A stretch of DNA of 64,000 bases from Anaerotignum sp. (GCA_020024455.1 JAHHTU010000003.1:1-64000), one strand, 5' to 3'. Shown: positions 18,049 through 26,873, numbered from the stretch's first letter. The notes: generated from the sequence alone by a model not told the origin. Numbers and translations: made by a program.

Positions 18049-18063
18049 TAAGAATGCTTCTCA
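18049..18063. promoter_or_regulatory. Fur/Zur-type operator 2
   Basis: TAAGAATGCTTCTCA, a second 7-1-7 imperfect palindrome sharing the TTCTCA half with operator 1. It lies just upstream of the -35, so the two boxes bracket the promoter. Confidence 0.6.
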
Positions 18064-18330
18064 TTTTGTTGTATATGAGATTTGAACTTGGGTCGTGTTG
18101 ATATGGCTTTGTATAAAAAACAGAACAAAAAAATAGCGGTACCATGAATTTGTACCGCAGCAAGAAAATATAGCAATGTCATACTATTCTTTCTGAAACA
18201 AGAAAGATATTTTGAACCGGATGATGTAACCAAATGCAAAGAGGCAATGAAGCCTTGTCCTCTGCAAATACATAAATCAATAAGAAACCATATGGGATCA
18301 AAAATTTTTAGACAATCATATGTGTTCACC

Positions 18331-18981
18331 TTAAATACGAAAACATTTTTGAATATCTTTGATATTGCCAAGAACCAGCATACTGTCATCTTCCGGAAAA
18401 ATAGTATCTGGATCAATCTTAAAATTCATAAATCCATTATGCTTGAATGCCATTAAATTGATGTTATGCTTTTTTCTGATATCCAATTGCCCTACTGTTT
18501 TACCTACCCATGCCTTTGGAATAGAAATTTCAAATATCGAATTGTCTTCATCCAATTCTATATAATCTAAAATATGATTTGCACTATATCGAATGGCAGT
18601 CCATTCTGCAAGCTGTTTTTCTGGATAAACAACCTCATCTGCACCATTTTTTAGCAGGAATTTTGCATGTACATCTCTGGCTGCTCTGGCGATGACCATT
18701 TTTGCACCCAATTCCTTAAGCAAAGAGGTTGTTTCCAAAGAGCTTTGAAAATCATCCCCAATTGCAACAATACATACATCAAAATTACTGACACCCAAAG
18801 AAGACAGAAACTCTTCTTGTGTACCATCTCCGATTTGCGCATTGGTTACATAAGGCAAAACCGCTCGTACACGCTGTTCATCCTTGTCTACTGCCATAAC
18901 CTCATGATGCAGTTGATCCAATTTCATAACTGCATGTCTGCCAAATCTTCCAAGACCAATTAATAAAATAGATTTCATCAT
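18331..18981 (-). CDS. ktrA: Potassium uptake regulatory subunit KtrA/TrkA
   Basis: About 216 residues. N-terminal RCK domain with the dinucleotide motif LLIGLGRFGRHAV and AVDKDEQRV, then a C-terminal RCK_C domain (IFEISIPKAWVGKTVGQLDI). It forms the cytoplasmic nucleotide-binding ring that gates the membrane subunit. The start, MMKSILL, follows AAGGAGT. It begins 13 bases after the ktrB stop, in one transcription unit. Confidence 0.92.
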   Translation of the reverse strand: MMKSILLIGLGRFGRHAVMKLDQLHHEVMAVDKDEQRVRAVLPYVTNAQIGDGTQEEFLSSLGVSNFDVCIVAIGDDFQSSLETTSLLKELGAKMVIARAARDVHAKFLLKNGADEVVYPEKQLAEWTAIRYSANHILDYIELDEDNSIFEISIPKAWVGKTVGQLDIRKKHNINLMAFKHNGFMNFKIDPDTIFPEDDSMLVLGNIKDIQKCFRI

Positions 18982-18994
18982 TTTTACTCCTTTT

Positions 18995-20335
18995 TTAACC
19001 AACAGTAATCTTTTCTTCAGGATATTTGCATTCGGCAATTTCTTTTTCATATATTGCCGCAAATACCAATGTCAACCCGCCTACTCTGCCGATATACATC
19101 AATACAATCAAAATAATACGAGATAGGCTTCCAAGTTCCGGTGTAATTCCCAAGGATAAACCAACCGTGCCAATTGCGGAGCATGTTTCATATAACGCAG
19201 TAAGCAAAGAGATATTTTCTACAGTACTGATACACATTGCCCCGCTCAAAGAAAGGATTATATACATCAGCAAAACGGTTGTTGCATTTCTGATTGCAGC
19301 TGCCGGAATGGCTCTGCCAAAGAAATGAGGCTGCTCTTTGCCACGAAATACTGCGGATGCGCAAGCGAATAATACAGCAATCGTTGTTGTTTTCATACCA
19401 CCTGCTGTAGAGCCGGGAGAACCACCAATAAGCATCAATACCATCATAAGCATAAGACCGGTTTCACTCATTGTTGTCAAATCTATGGTATTGAAACCTG
19501 CTGTCCTAGGTGTCACTGATTGAAACAAAGAACTCCAAATACGTTCTGTTAAGCCAAAATGAGAAAATTCATGTAGAAAAAAATAAAAAAATGGCAAAAC
19601 AATCAATACCACAGTTGTCAATACAATCGTTTTACTTTGCATACGGTATTTTTTGAAATGTAATCCATGATTATGTACATCTACCCATGTTGTAAAACCA
19701 ATACCACCAATGATAATCAACAGCATAATGGTAATATTGACCATCGGTTCGGTTGTATAGGTAGTCAATGACGAAAATGGTGTACGAATCCCAAGCAAAT
19801 CAAAGCCGGCATTACAAAAAGCGGAAATAGAATGAAATATTGCATACCAAATGCCTTTTGCAATACCGAAATCTCTGCAAAAAGTAGGCGCCAATAGCAT
19901 TGCACCCATCAATTCAATCAAAAAAGTACCTTTTAATATCAATTCTGTCATTCTGACAATGCCGCCAACCTGCGGCGCTGCAATTGCTTCCTGCATGGTA
20001 CTTCTTTGCATTAAGCCGATTTTTCTACCAGAAATCACAGCAATAGACACGGCAACCGTTATCACACCCATGCCACCAATTTGAATTAACGCCAGTATTA
20101 CACTTTGACCAAAAATAGACCAATACGTAGCAGTATCGTAAACCACCAGACCAGTAACACATGTGGCTGATGTGGCAGTAAACAAAGCGTCAAGAAAAGG
20201 TGCACCTTTGCCATCCTGCGTTGCAAGTGGTGTTGTCAAAAGCAAGCTCCCCAATAAAATCACAGATAAAAATCCAAGAATAATCACCTGAAAAGATGTG
20301 ATATGGTGATATTTCCTGTTTTCTGCTAAATGCAT
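18995..20335 (-). CDS. ktrB: Potassium uptake membrane subunit KtrB/TrkH
   Basis: About 446 residues with eight to ten membrane spans and the four pore-loop repeats of the SKT family (TSATCVTGLVV, SISAFCNAGFDL, SVTPRTAGFNTI, CSAIGTVGLSLG), each with the selectivity Gly. It admits K+ (possibly with Na+). ATG 20335 follows AGGAGG/GGAGAG; the longer frame adds 22 residues without a ribosome site. Upstream it is divergent from the recombinase cluster of the sigK element. Confidence 0.92.
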   Translation of the reverse strand: MHLAENRKYHHITSFQVIILGFLSVILLGSLLLTTPLATQDGKGAPFLDALFTATSATCVTGLVVYDTATYWSIFGQSVILALIQIGGMGVITVAVSIAVISGRKIGLMQRSTMQEAIAAPQVGGIVRMTELILKGTFLIELMGAMLLAPTFCRDFGIAKGIWYAIFHSISAFCNAGFDLLGIRTPFSSLTTYTTEPMVNITIMLLIIIGGIGFTTWVDVHNHGLHFKKYRMQSKTIVLTTVVLIVLPFFYFFLHEFSHFGLTERIWSSLFQSVTPRTAGFNTIDLTTMSETGLMLMMVLMLIGGSPGSTAGGMKTTTIAVLFACASAVFRGKEQPHFFGRAIPAAAIRNATTVLLMYIILSLSGAMCISTVENISLLTALYETCSAIGTVGLSLGITPELGSLSRIILIVLMYIGRVGGLTLVFAAIYEKEIAECKYPEEKITVG

Positions 20336-20585
20336 ATGTTCTCTCCTACCTCCTAAATGTGAAATGACTGTTTTGGTTATCCTTATCATAGCTTGATTCA
20401 CATTAAATAGGAGTAAGTAAATATTTATTGATATTAAGATTGCATTAAGGGCAACCTATGATGCATATGAATTCTTACGCAAAGGAATTGGCAGGAATTT
20501 TTGATGATCGGCAATACGTCTTTGCGGTTACAGACAAGCAAAAAATGAGATTCTCGTTCATATGATGGATACAGGAGGGATAATT

Positions 20586-20735
20586 ATGAAAAACAAGATA
20601 CCGGTCGTTCGCTGTACATTTACAGAAAATGGTAAAAAACTGTCGGAGCTTTTAGAAACATCTTTTCAAATGTATATACATGCAATGCTTCATAATACAA
20701 CAGAAAATAAAGATGATAAAAAGGTAGAATCATAA
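20586..20735 (+). CDS. 49-residue protein ahead of the serine recombinase
   Basis: It encodes a small protein beginning MKNKIPVVRCTFTENGKKL and ending KDDKKVES, behind a strong AGGAGGG ribosome site. It stops 7 bases before the recombinase ATG, so the two are probably coupled. Similar small genes often precede clostridial large serine recombinases. As the recombinase has no good ribosome site of its own, this gene may set its translation; a role as excision partner (directionality factor) is possible but unproven. Confidence 0.6.
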   Translation: MKNKIPVVRCTFTENGKKLSELLETSFQMYIHAMLHNTTENKDDKKVES

Positions 20736-20742
20736 AATACTT

Positions 20743-22326
20743 ATGTTTGATGGGAATATAAAGATTTGTACTCCGACAAATTACCATGTTGCACTCTATA
20801 TGCGGGTATCTAAAGAAGATGAAAGAGATGGATATTCTCAAAGTATTCAAAATCAAAACGCTTTATTGCAGGAATTTATAAAGGAGCATCACTTATGTAT
20901 GTATGATTGTTACATAGACGATGGTTGGAGTGGAACGAATTTTGAACGTCCGCAATTTCAGCGCATGTTGACAGATATTGAAGCAAAAAAAATCAATATG
21001 GTCATTACAAAAGATCTTTCTCGTTTGGGCAGAGATTATATTATGATTGGTCACTATATGGAGCGGTATTTCCCAGAACATCAGGTACGATATATTTCTT
21101 TGTTGGATGGCATTGATACCGGAATAGAGTCTACGAGCAATGATATCATGCCCTTTCGTGCAATTATGAACGATATGTATGCAAAAGATATTTCGCATAA
21201 AATCAAAAGTGTCAAACGGGCACAACAGAGAAAAGGGATATTTATTGGTGGAAAACCTGTTTATGGCTACAAAATGCATCCAACGGAAAAAAATAAAATT
21301 GTGATAGATGATGTAGTTGCACCTGTAGTACAACGTATTTTTTCCATGGCTCTTTTGGGTATGAGTTGTCGGAAAATCGCTACATATTTGAACGAGCATC
21401 ACATTCCGACACCTGCAACCTATGCACAAATAAATATTGCCCACCATGGACCATATGCTGGACTATGGAGCAGTGAACGCATTTCTGATATGCTACAGAA
21501 TCAAACCTATATTGGGAATATGGTGCAGGGACGGAGCATAAAAGTGAGTTATAAATCTAAGAAGTGCCATAAGCAAAGACGTGAGGATTGGATTGTGGTA
21601 GAAGGCACACATACACCGATTGTCGATCAGGAAACGTTTGCACATGTGCAAAGGCTACTGGAAAGTAGAAAGTATACCAGAAATCGAACCTATGATTTCT
21701 TATTGAAAGGTTTGATTTTTTGTCATGAATGTGGGTATCCTTTGGGTGTACTCAATCGCAAAAATGCTGCTGGAGAGGATGTTCTTTATTTTGTTTGTCG
21801 TACATATCAACGATTTACAAAAGCAGGTGTTTGTACATGCCATTCCATCAAAGAAAAAACTGTCACAGATGTTGTACTGTCTAAAGTACAGGAGTTATGT
21901 AAATATGTAATCAATCCAAGTAGATTACATACAATTGCCGATCAAATCATCAAACAAGATCAATATAAATCTACAATAGAAGCAGAACTGTATATCATAC
22001 AAAATGCAATTGAAAAACGAAATGCAGATATTGAGAAATTATATATAGATTATATCAATCAATTGCTTACAAAGGACGATTTTCAACGGATGTATCAGCA
22101 ATGGAACACGGAGAGAAAAGATTTGAAGGAAAGGGAAATTGCATATCAAGCGCAAAAAGAGAATGCCAACAAAATTGAAGATCAAGCACAACAGCGATTG
22201 CAGCAGTTTCTGGATTCTCTTTGCACAAATCGTGAACTGCTTGTCAATTTGATTGAACGTGTGGAATTGACAACAGACAAAGAAGTGATCATTCACTTTC
22301 GTTTTGCAAAACCAGAATGCTTTTGA
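20743..22326 (+). CDS. Large serine recombinase of the sigK element (SpoIVCA-like)
   Basis: 527 residues. The resolvase domain carries the nucleophile Ser near residue 23 in YMRVSKEDERDGYS, then DDGWSGTNFERPQF and the catalytic Arg segment KDLSRLGRDY. A recombinase domain follows (GKPVYGYKMHP), then a zinc ribbon (CHECGYPLG with later Cys) and a coiled coil (~410-490), as in phiC31/Bxb1-type integrases. Large serine recombinases join short attP and attB sites with a 2-base crossover; the junctions at 9526 and 24067 fit. It should cut the element out of sigK in the mother cell. The catalytic motifs look intact. Confidence 0.93.
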   Translation: MFDGNIKICTPTNYHVALYMRVSKEDERDGYSQSIQNQNALLQEFIKEHHLCMYDCYIDDGWSGTNFERPQFQRMLTDIEAKKINMVITKDLSRLGRDYIMIGHYMERYFPEHQVRYISLLDGIDTGIESTSNDIMPFRAIMNDMYAKDISHKIKSVKRAQQRKGIFIGGKPVYGYKMHPTEKNKIVIDDVVAPVVQRIFSMALLGMSCRKIATYLNEHHIPTPATYAQINIAHHGPYAGLWSSERISDMLQNQTYIGNMVQGRSIKVSYKSKKCHKQRREDWIVVEGTHTPIVDQETFAHVQRLLESRKYTRNRTYDFLLKGLIFCHECGYPLGVLNRKNAAGEDVLYFVCRTYQRFTKAGVCTCHSIKEKTVTDVVLSKVQELCKYVINPSRLHTIADQIIKQDQYKSTIEAELYIIQNAIEKRNADIEKLYIDYINQLLTKDDFQRMYQQWNTERKDLKEREIAYQAQKENANKIEDQAQQRLQQFLDSLCTNRELLVNLIERVELTTDKEVIIHFRFAKPECF

Positions 22327-22343
22327 TGTTTTTACAAATATAA

Positions 22344-22375
22344 CCGCTTCTTGGAACAAAGCGTTCTGGAAGCGG
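22344..22375. terminator. Bidirectional hairpin between the recombinase and the protease
   Basis: CCGCTTC (22344-22350) pairs with GAAGCGG (22369-22375), with an inner GAAC/GTTC stem. It lies between convergent genes. Confidence 0.6.
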
Positions 22376-22383
22376 CTATAATA

Positions 22384-23805
22384 TTAAGCTTTTGCGAAAC
22401 CTTGCGTAAAGTATAATATTGTTTTATACAATACTGCGAGATTGATATTTTGTCCTTGGTCAATGCCTGCGGTACTAATGCCAATGACTTCACCAGACAT
22501 ATTCAAAACAGCGCCACCTGATGATCCATGAGAGATTGGTGCTGTAAATTGCATCATATCCACGGTGTCTATGGTTCGGAAACCGGAAATAATGCCGTTG
22601 GATACAGAATTAAACAATCCCAAAGGGCTGCCAATGGCAACTACTTTTTGTCCTCTCACAAGTTCTGTAGTTCCTCTATAAATTGGCAAAGGATTCAATG
22701 GTCTGTCAATATGAATAATTGCCAAATCTTCTACAGAATGATATTTGATGAGTTCATTTGTTGTATATACATTCTCATCATCCTCAATCTGAACAGAGTA
22801 AAAGCAACCATTTCTAATGACATGATAATTGGTCAAAATATACCCGTCTTCTGCAATCATGATACCAGAACCCGAGCCTATGGGTTCACCCGTTTTATCA
22901 TGTATGGTAATCATCACAACAGAAGATGCCAGAAGTGCAAGTTCTTCAAAGTCCTTTTCTTTGCTATCAGAAACAGCTGGTTCTGCCTGCTGTTTTGTTT
23001 TCCTTGTGCGTTCTGGAATTGTGATGCGTACAGCACTGTTTGTATTTGGTTGCACATGTTCTTCATGTTTTTGCACCGATGTATGTTTTGGCGAAGTATC
23101 CGCTTTACGGGCAACAGATGCATGTATATATTCTGGAATGTTCCATGTTACATATGCACCAAGAATACATTTTTTGGAATAGGCATCCAGCCAATCAGGT
23201 ATTTCAATATCCTGTTTTGTTTGTAAAAGCACAACATCTGCACCGATGAGTGTCAACATATAATAAAACAAATATTCCTGAGGTTTTGTCACATTATCTG
23301 CAACAATTTTCATGTAAGAACGTTCTGTCCACTGCACAGGAATATCTGCAAGTATAAACTCCATCCAGTGCATCAGCTTAATGATAAAATTTCGTTTCAT
23401 AGATGAAGAATTTCCGGGTTTGAGCTTATCATAGTCAGATCCCACTTTCTGGAATGCAAAGCCGAGAGATTGACTAAGCACATCATTGTTTTTTGTGCTG
23501 CGGAGTGGCACTACAGCACCATCAGATTCCATCCATTTTTCATAACAACTGACATAATACTCCTGATCTTCGTACTTGATATTATTAGGCAGGGTGCTGA
23601 GTCTATGATAGAGCAGCTGTTGCTTTTCCATAGCAACACTCAGCAATGCATCCATTTCCTGAATCTCTTGTTTGAGTGTATCATTTCCTCCAATGAATCG
23701 AAGAAAATACACATCTCTGTTTCCTTGATTACAGCCACCTCTGATCCTTGCAAAGGTAGATACAGAGCCGACAGTCATAACATTGTATCTATAGTTGATT
23801 GCCAT
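22384..23805 (-). CDS. HtrA/trypsin-2-like serine protease with an unknown N-terminal domain
   Basis: 473 residues. The C-terminal ~190 residues form a trypsin-like fold with the full triad: His in ILTNYHVI, Asp in VEDLAIIHI and Ser in SHGSSGGAV, plus the GSGSGIMI entry. There is no PDZ domain after it. The N-terminal ~270 residues are unrecognised and there is no signal peptide, so the enzyme is probably cytoplasmic. It is the last cargo gene, next to attR. Ribosome site GGAG before ATG 23805. The function within the element is unknown. Confidence 0.78.
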   Translation of the reverse strand: MAINYRYNVMTVGSVSTFARIRGGCNQGNRDVYFLRFIGGNDTLKQEIQEMDALLSVAMEKQQLLYHRLSTLPNNIKYEDQEYYVSCYEKWMESDGAVVPLRSTKNNDVLSQSLGFAFQKVGSDYDKLKPGNSSSMKRNFIIKLMHWMEFILADIPVQWTERSYMKIVADNVTKPQEYLFYYMLTLIGADVVLLQTKQDIEIPDWLDAYSKKCILGAYVTWNIPEYIHASVARKADTSPKHTSVQKHEEHVQPNTNSAVRITIPERTRKTKQQAEPAVSDSKEKDFEELALLASSVVMITIHDKTGEPIGSGSGIMIAEDGYILTNYHVIRNGCFYSVQIEDDENVYTTNELIKYHSVEDLAIIHIDRPLNPLPIYRGTTELVRGQKVVAIGSPLGLFNSVSNGIISGFRTIDTVDMMQFTAPISHGSSGGAVLNMSGEVIGISTAGIDQGQNINLAVLYKTILYFTQGFAKA

Positions 23806-24040
23806 ATGGTATACTCCTTGTAAACTGTTCTCAATTTTCTTCCATTATATTACATATGTAGATTTTTGTCATTGATATCAACAAATCATGATACATTCTT
23901 GTATAAAATATTTTCTGTTTTGGAAACAAATATTTCCTTATTTATACATATTATAGCAAAATAGGCTGTCTTTTTCAATGTAAAGCACAAAGAATATCCA
24001 TCTTCATCAGATGATCGCAAGTTGTATCTGTCAATTTTAA

Positions 24041-24082
24041 ATCACTTACATTAGTCCAGTCGAAATGTATCGCGTATTGAAA
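24041..24082 (+). other. attR: right junction of the sigK intervening element
   Basis: The element arm 24041-24063 begins ATCACTTACATTAGT, the exact reverse complement of ACTAATGTAAGTGAT in attL; over 23 bases 20 match. Then comes the core ATGTATC at 24065-24071, then the sigK half-site with TTGAAA at 24077-24082, which mirrors TTTCAA at attL. Confidence 0.9.
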
Positions 24083-24132
24083 AGAAAGCATTGCAAAAAC
24101 TACAAGGTGCTTTTGTTTTGAATCAGGGCTAA
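24067..24132 (+). CDS. sigK: sigK 3' part (C-terminal end of sigma-K)
   Basis: From the core onward the frame reads V-S-R and then IEKKALQKLQGAFVLNQG before a TAA stop at 24130-24132. This is the expected continuation of ISRSYVSR in sigma factor region 4.2 (family form SRIEKRAL). It has no start codon or ribosome site of its own and makes sense only after joining to the 5' part. The stop lies in the loop of a CAGGGC/GCCCTG hairpin (24124-24139), which could act as a weak terminator. Confidence 0.9.
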   Translation, partial: VSRIEKKALQKLQGAFVLNQG

Positions 24133-24423
24133 TGCCCTGTTACATATGATTTTATGTACTTGTACTCACAGATATTTTTTCATCATTTTTTTGACAACTT
24201 CTCTGATTGTAATCCAAATGACTGTCCTAATATGGATGGACGAGCTGTATCATTCTTTATGATTTCATAGGATTTATGGTGTTTATGAAATACATTCAAT
24301 GAAATAAATTTTACTAATTACAATATCCCCACTTTAAAAATTGTTTTTCTTATGCTATAATCATTGCTATTGATGAAAATCATATGGCATATGGTAATTG
24401 GAAAGAGGTGTGAAATAATTTTC

Positions 24424-25371
24424 ATGAATAACAAAGAAACATTTTTACAAAAGGGCTGGAGTGTTGCCTTACTTGCCATGGTTTGCTGTTTTTTATGGGG
24501 CAGCGCCTTTCCTTGTATCAAGATTGGTTATCGCTTGTTCCACATAGCTGCTGATGATATGGCTTCGCAAATCGTATTTGCCGGTACAAGATTTATATTG
24601 GCAGGTATTTTCACCATATTTATCGGCAGTCTATTCCGTAAAAAAATACTGGTTCCGGCAAAAAACTCTTGGGGTATGGTGGTAAAACTATGTATGGCAC
24701 AAACCGTCATACAATATCTTCTTTTTTATATCGGGCTTGCAAATACTTCCGGTGTAAAGGCATCTATCATTGAAGCATCCAATGTATTTTTGGCAATTCT
24801 GATTTCTGCATGTATTTTTCATTATGAAAAATTGGGAATAGGCAAAATCATTGGTTGTATTTTTGGGTTTGGCGGTGTTGTACTCATCAATTTGAATGAT
24901 GCCGGTCTTGGTAGCTCTATGACTTTCTTAGGAGAAGGCTTTATATTCCTCTCTACACTGTCTTATGCATTTTCTTCTGTACTCATCAAATCATATGGAC
25001 GATATGAAAATCCAGTGATACTTAGTGGATATCAATTTACTTTGGGCGGTATGATTATGCTGGTCATCGGTCTTGTTATGGGCGGACGACTACATGATTT
25101 CACATTTCACGCTACATTGCTTCTCCTATATATGGCTTTGATTTCAGCGGTTGCATATTCTCTTTGGGGAATACTATTGAAGTACAATCCGGTTAGTAAG
25201 GTAGCAGTCTATGGATTTATGAACCCTGTTTTTGGTGTGATATTGAGTGCGGTATTGCTCAAAGAGCAAAATCAAGCATTTACCATACAGGGCTTGATTT
25301 CATTGATTTTGGTTTGTATTGGGATTTATGTCGTAAACAAAGATTTTTACAGGTATCACAAAAAGCAATAA
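24424..25371 (+). CDS. EamA/DMT-family transporter
   Basis: About 315 residues with ten predicted membrane spans in two EamA repeats. The first opens FLWGSAFPCIKIGYRLF, and the second is around EGFIFLSTLSYAFSSVLIK. Members move amino acids or other metabolites; the substrate is not predictable here. ATG 24424 is the first Met giving a normal N-terminus, although the GAGGTG site is about 15 bases away. It lies just outside the sigK element and ends in a strong terminator. Confidence 0.85.
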   Translation: MNNKETFLQKGWSVALLAMVCCFLWGSAFPCIKIGYRLFHIAADDMASQIVFAGTRFILAGIFTIFIGSLFRKKILVPAKNSWGMVVKLCMAQTVIQYLLFYIGLANTSGVKASIIEASNVFLAILISACIFHYEKLGIGKIIGCIFGFGGVVLINLNDAGLGSSMTFLGEGFIFLSTLSYAFSSVLIKSYGRYENPVILSGYQFTLGGMIMLVIGLVMGGRLHDFTFHATLLLLYMALISAVAYSLWGILLKYNPVSKVAVYGFMNPVFGVILSAVLLKEQNQAFTIQGLISLILVCIGIYVVNKDFYRYHKKQ

Positions 25372-25396
25372 AGATATTACAAAAAGGGCTTCATGC

Positions 25397-25451
25397 AAAA
25401 CACCCCATTTTTGAAACAGTATATTTACTGAATCACAAATGGGGTGTTTTT
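25397..25451 (+). terminator. Terminator after the EamA transporter
   Basis: AAAACACCCCATTT (25397-25410) pairs with AAATGGGGTGTTTT (25437-25450), and a T-run follows. Confidence 0.85.
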
Positions 25452-25562
25452 CTGCTAAATGGAAGATCGGAGAAATGTCACACATTAGGATGTAAAAGGA
25501 TGTATAGATCACTTGTGCTAAAATGACGGCATTTCTTTTTTCAGATATATGAACGTAGTGTT

Positions 25563-26873
25563 TTACGAAACCACTGTATTTTTGGGAAATTCCAACAGAA
25601 ATACAGTGCCTTTATCAGAGTTCTGCAAATAAATATCGCCCCCCAACTGTTTCATAATCCCCTTGCAAATTGGAAGTCCCAAACCACTGCCTTGAGAACT
25701 GCCTTTTACAAAAGGCTTGAACAGATCCTTCTGAAGTTCCAAAGGAATGGATGGTCCATCATTATAAAAAAGAATGATGGTATTTTTTTCAGTATCCTTC
25801 TGCGAAATGGCAAGCGTGGATTGACCATATTTGATTTGATTGGATATTAAATTTTCTAATAATATCATAATATGCTGCTTGCTTCCTTGAACAATCAAAT
25901 TTTTATCCACATCTACTGTTAATTGCCTTTCTTTCAAATCTTTCTTCAATAATACGATTGCTTCCTCAATACAAGGTAGAAGCAGAATATCTTGTAAATC
26001 ATCCGGTGTCGCCAAAGAATCCACATGAACAATTGTTAATAAATCCTGTACTCTTTGTTTCATACGATTTGTTTGTGATAAAATGGTTTCCAGAGAATCA
26101 TCCAGTGTTCCTTTTGGATAGAATCCATCTTTTGCAGAGCTTGCATAACCTTCAATAATCATAATAGGTGTTTTCATTTCATGAGAAATATATTGTAGGG
26201 TATTTTGTCGCTCCTCACTATTTTTTTCCAGCGTACAACGCATAATCTCTAAATCCTCCACCAATGCCTGAAATTCAAGATCTCTACTTTGTATATCAAT
26301 GGGATCTGTGGACTTTCCTTCTGCTATACGCTTGGAGTACCTACGGAGCTGATGAATATTGGAATACAGTTCTTTGCTTAGGGAATTGGAATAGATACTG
26401 GAAATGACGACAACAATTACAGCAAACAGTATCAAACAAGCAACGATTTGGGGAAATGTTTCTGCATAAATGTCTTTCAATACGGAGTATTTATATATGG
26501 TTTCGCCCTCCTCAGTATTCAATCGAATGGTATAGAGGAGATGTTTTTGATCAATGGTTTCTCGATACAGCTTTGTAATTTCTTCTTGTTCCATGGCCTG
26601 TTGTTCAATGCGATTGGCAACTGCTTCTCCATGAATGCTTTCTACTACATCAATGCTGTCTGTGGTGATGCCCATAATCCATTCGTTTTTTACGCCCATA
26701 TCCTTATTTTTCTGAAAAGTATACTGATCGATCACACGATCTTCAAAAATATGACTGAAATGGTAAAAAGACCAGTAATATACGACAATCAAAGATAGGA
26801 TGGTAATTACAGATATAAAACTGACTGTTCCGAAAAGTATGCGCTTTTGAAATCCATGTTGTTTTTTCTTCAT
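25563..26873 (-). CDS. Sensor histidine kinase
   Basis: 436 residues. Two membrane spans (~14-36 and ~135-157) enclose a ~100-residue extracellular sensor region. HAMP-like region, HisKA motif YISHEMKTPIMIIEGYA, and HATPase with N-box LLENLISNQIKYG and G-box GSGLGLPICKGI. The ATG overlaps the stop of the response regulator by 4 bases. The ligand is unknown. The divergent neighbours (YfcC-type carrier and opine-type dehydrogenase) are candidate targets, by inference only. Confidence 0.88.
   Translation of the reverse strand: MKKKQHGFQKRILFGTVSFISVITILSLIVVYYWSFYHFSHIFEDRVIDQYTFQKNKDMGVKNEWIMGITTDSIDVVESIHGEAVANRIEQQAMEQEEITKLYRETIDQKHLLYTIRLNTEEGETIYKYSVLKDIYAETFPQIVACLILFAVIVVVISSIYSNSLSKELYSNIHQLRRYSKRIAEGKSTDPIDIQSRDLEFQALVEDLEIMRCTLEKNSEERQNTLQYISHEMKTPIMIIEGYASSAKDGFYPKGTLDDSLETILSQTNRMKQRVQDLLTIVHVDSLATPDDLQDILLLPCIEEAIVLLKKDLKERQLTVDVDKNLIVQGSKQHIMILLENLISNQIKYGQSTLAISQKDTEKNTIILFYNDGPSIPLELQKDLFKPFVKGSSQGSGLGLPICKGIMKQLGGDIYLQNSDKGTVFLLEFPKNTVVS

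Larger units (their letters stand above)
9531..24071. mobile_element. 14.5-kb skin-like element interrupting sigK, carrying K+ and Zn2+ uptake genes
   Basis: The boundaries are set by the two copies of ATGTATC (9524-9530 and 24065-24071); the unit removed is 14,541 bp. Excision would fuse codon 212 of the sigK 5' part to the 18-codon 3' part with no frame change. The element encodes a large serine recombinase near its right half. The cargo is KdpE/KdpD, a zinc ABC importer operon with Zur, Ktr/Trk potassium uptake, a 49-codon gene before the recombinase and an HtrA-like protease. No phage structural, lysis or replication genes are seen. Skin elements of B. subtilis (48 kb) and C. difficile (about 15 kb) are the known precedents; in both the recombinase acts in the mother cell so that only the non-inherited genome is edited. 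Confidence 0.9.

Noticed and set aside
9531..24071. Prophage or conjugative element
   Set aside because: No capsid, tail, lysis, relaxase, conjugation or replication genes; only a recombinase and metabolic or transport cargo.
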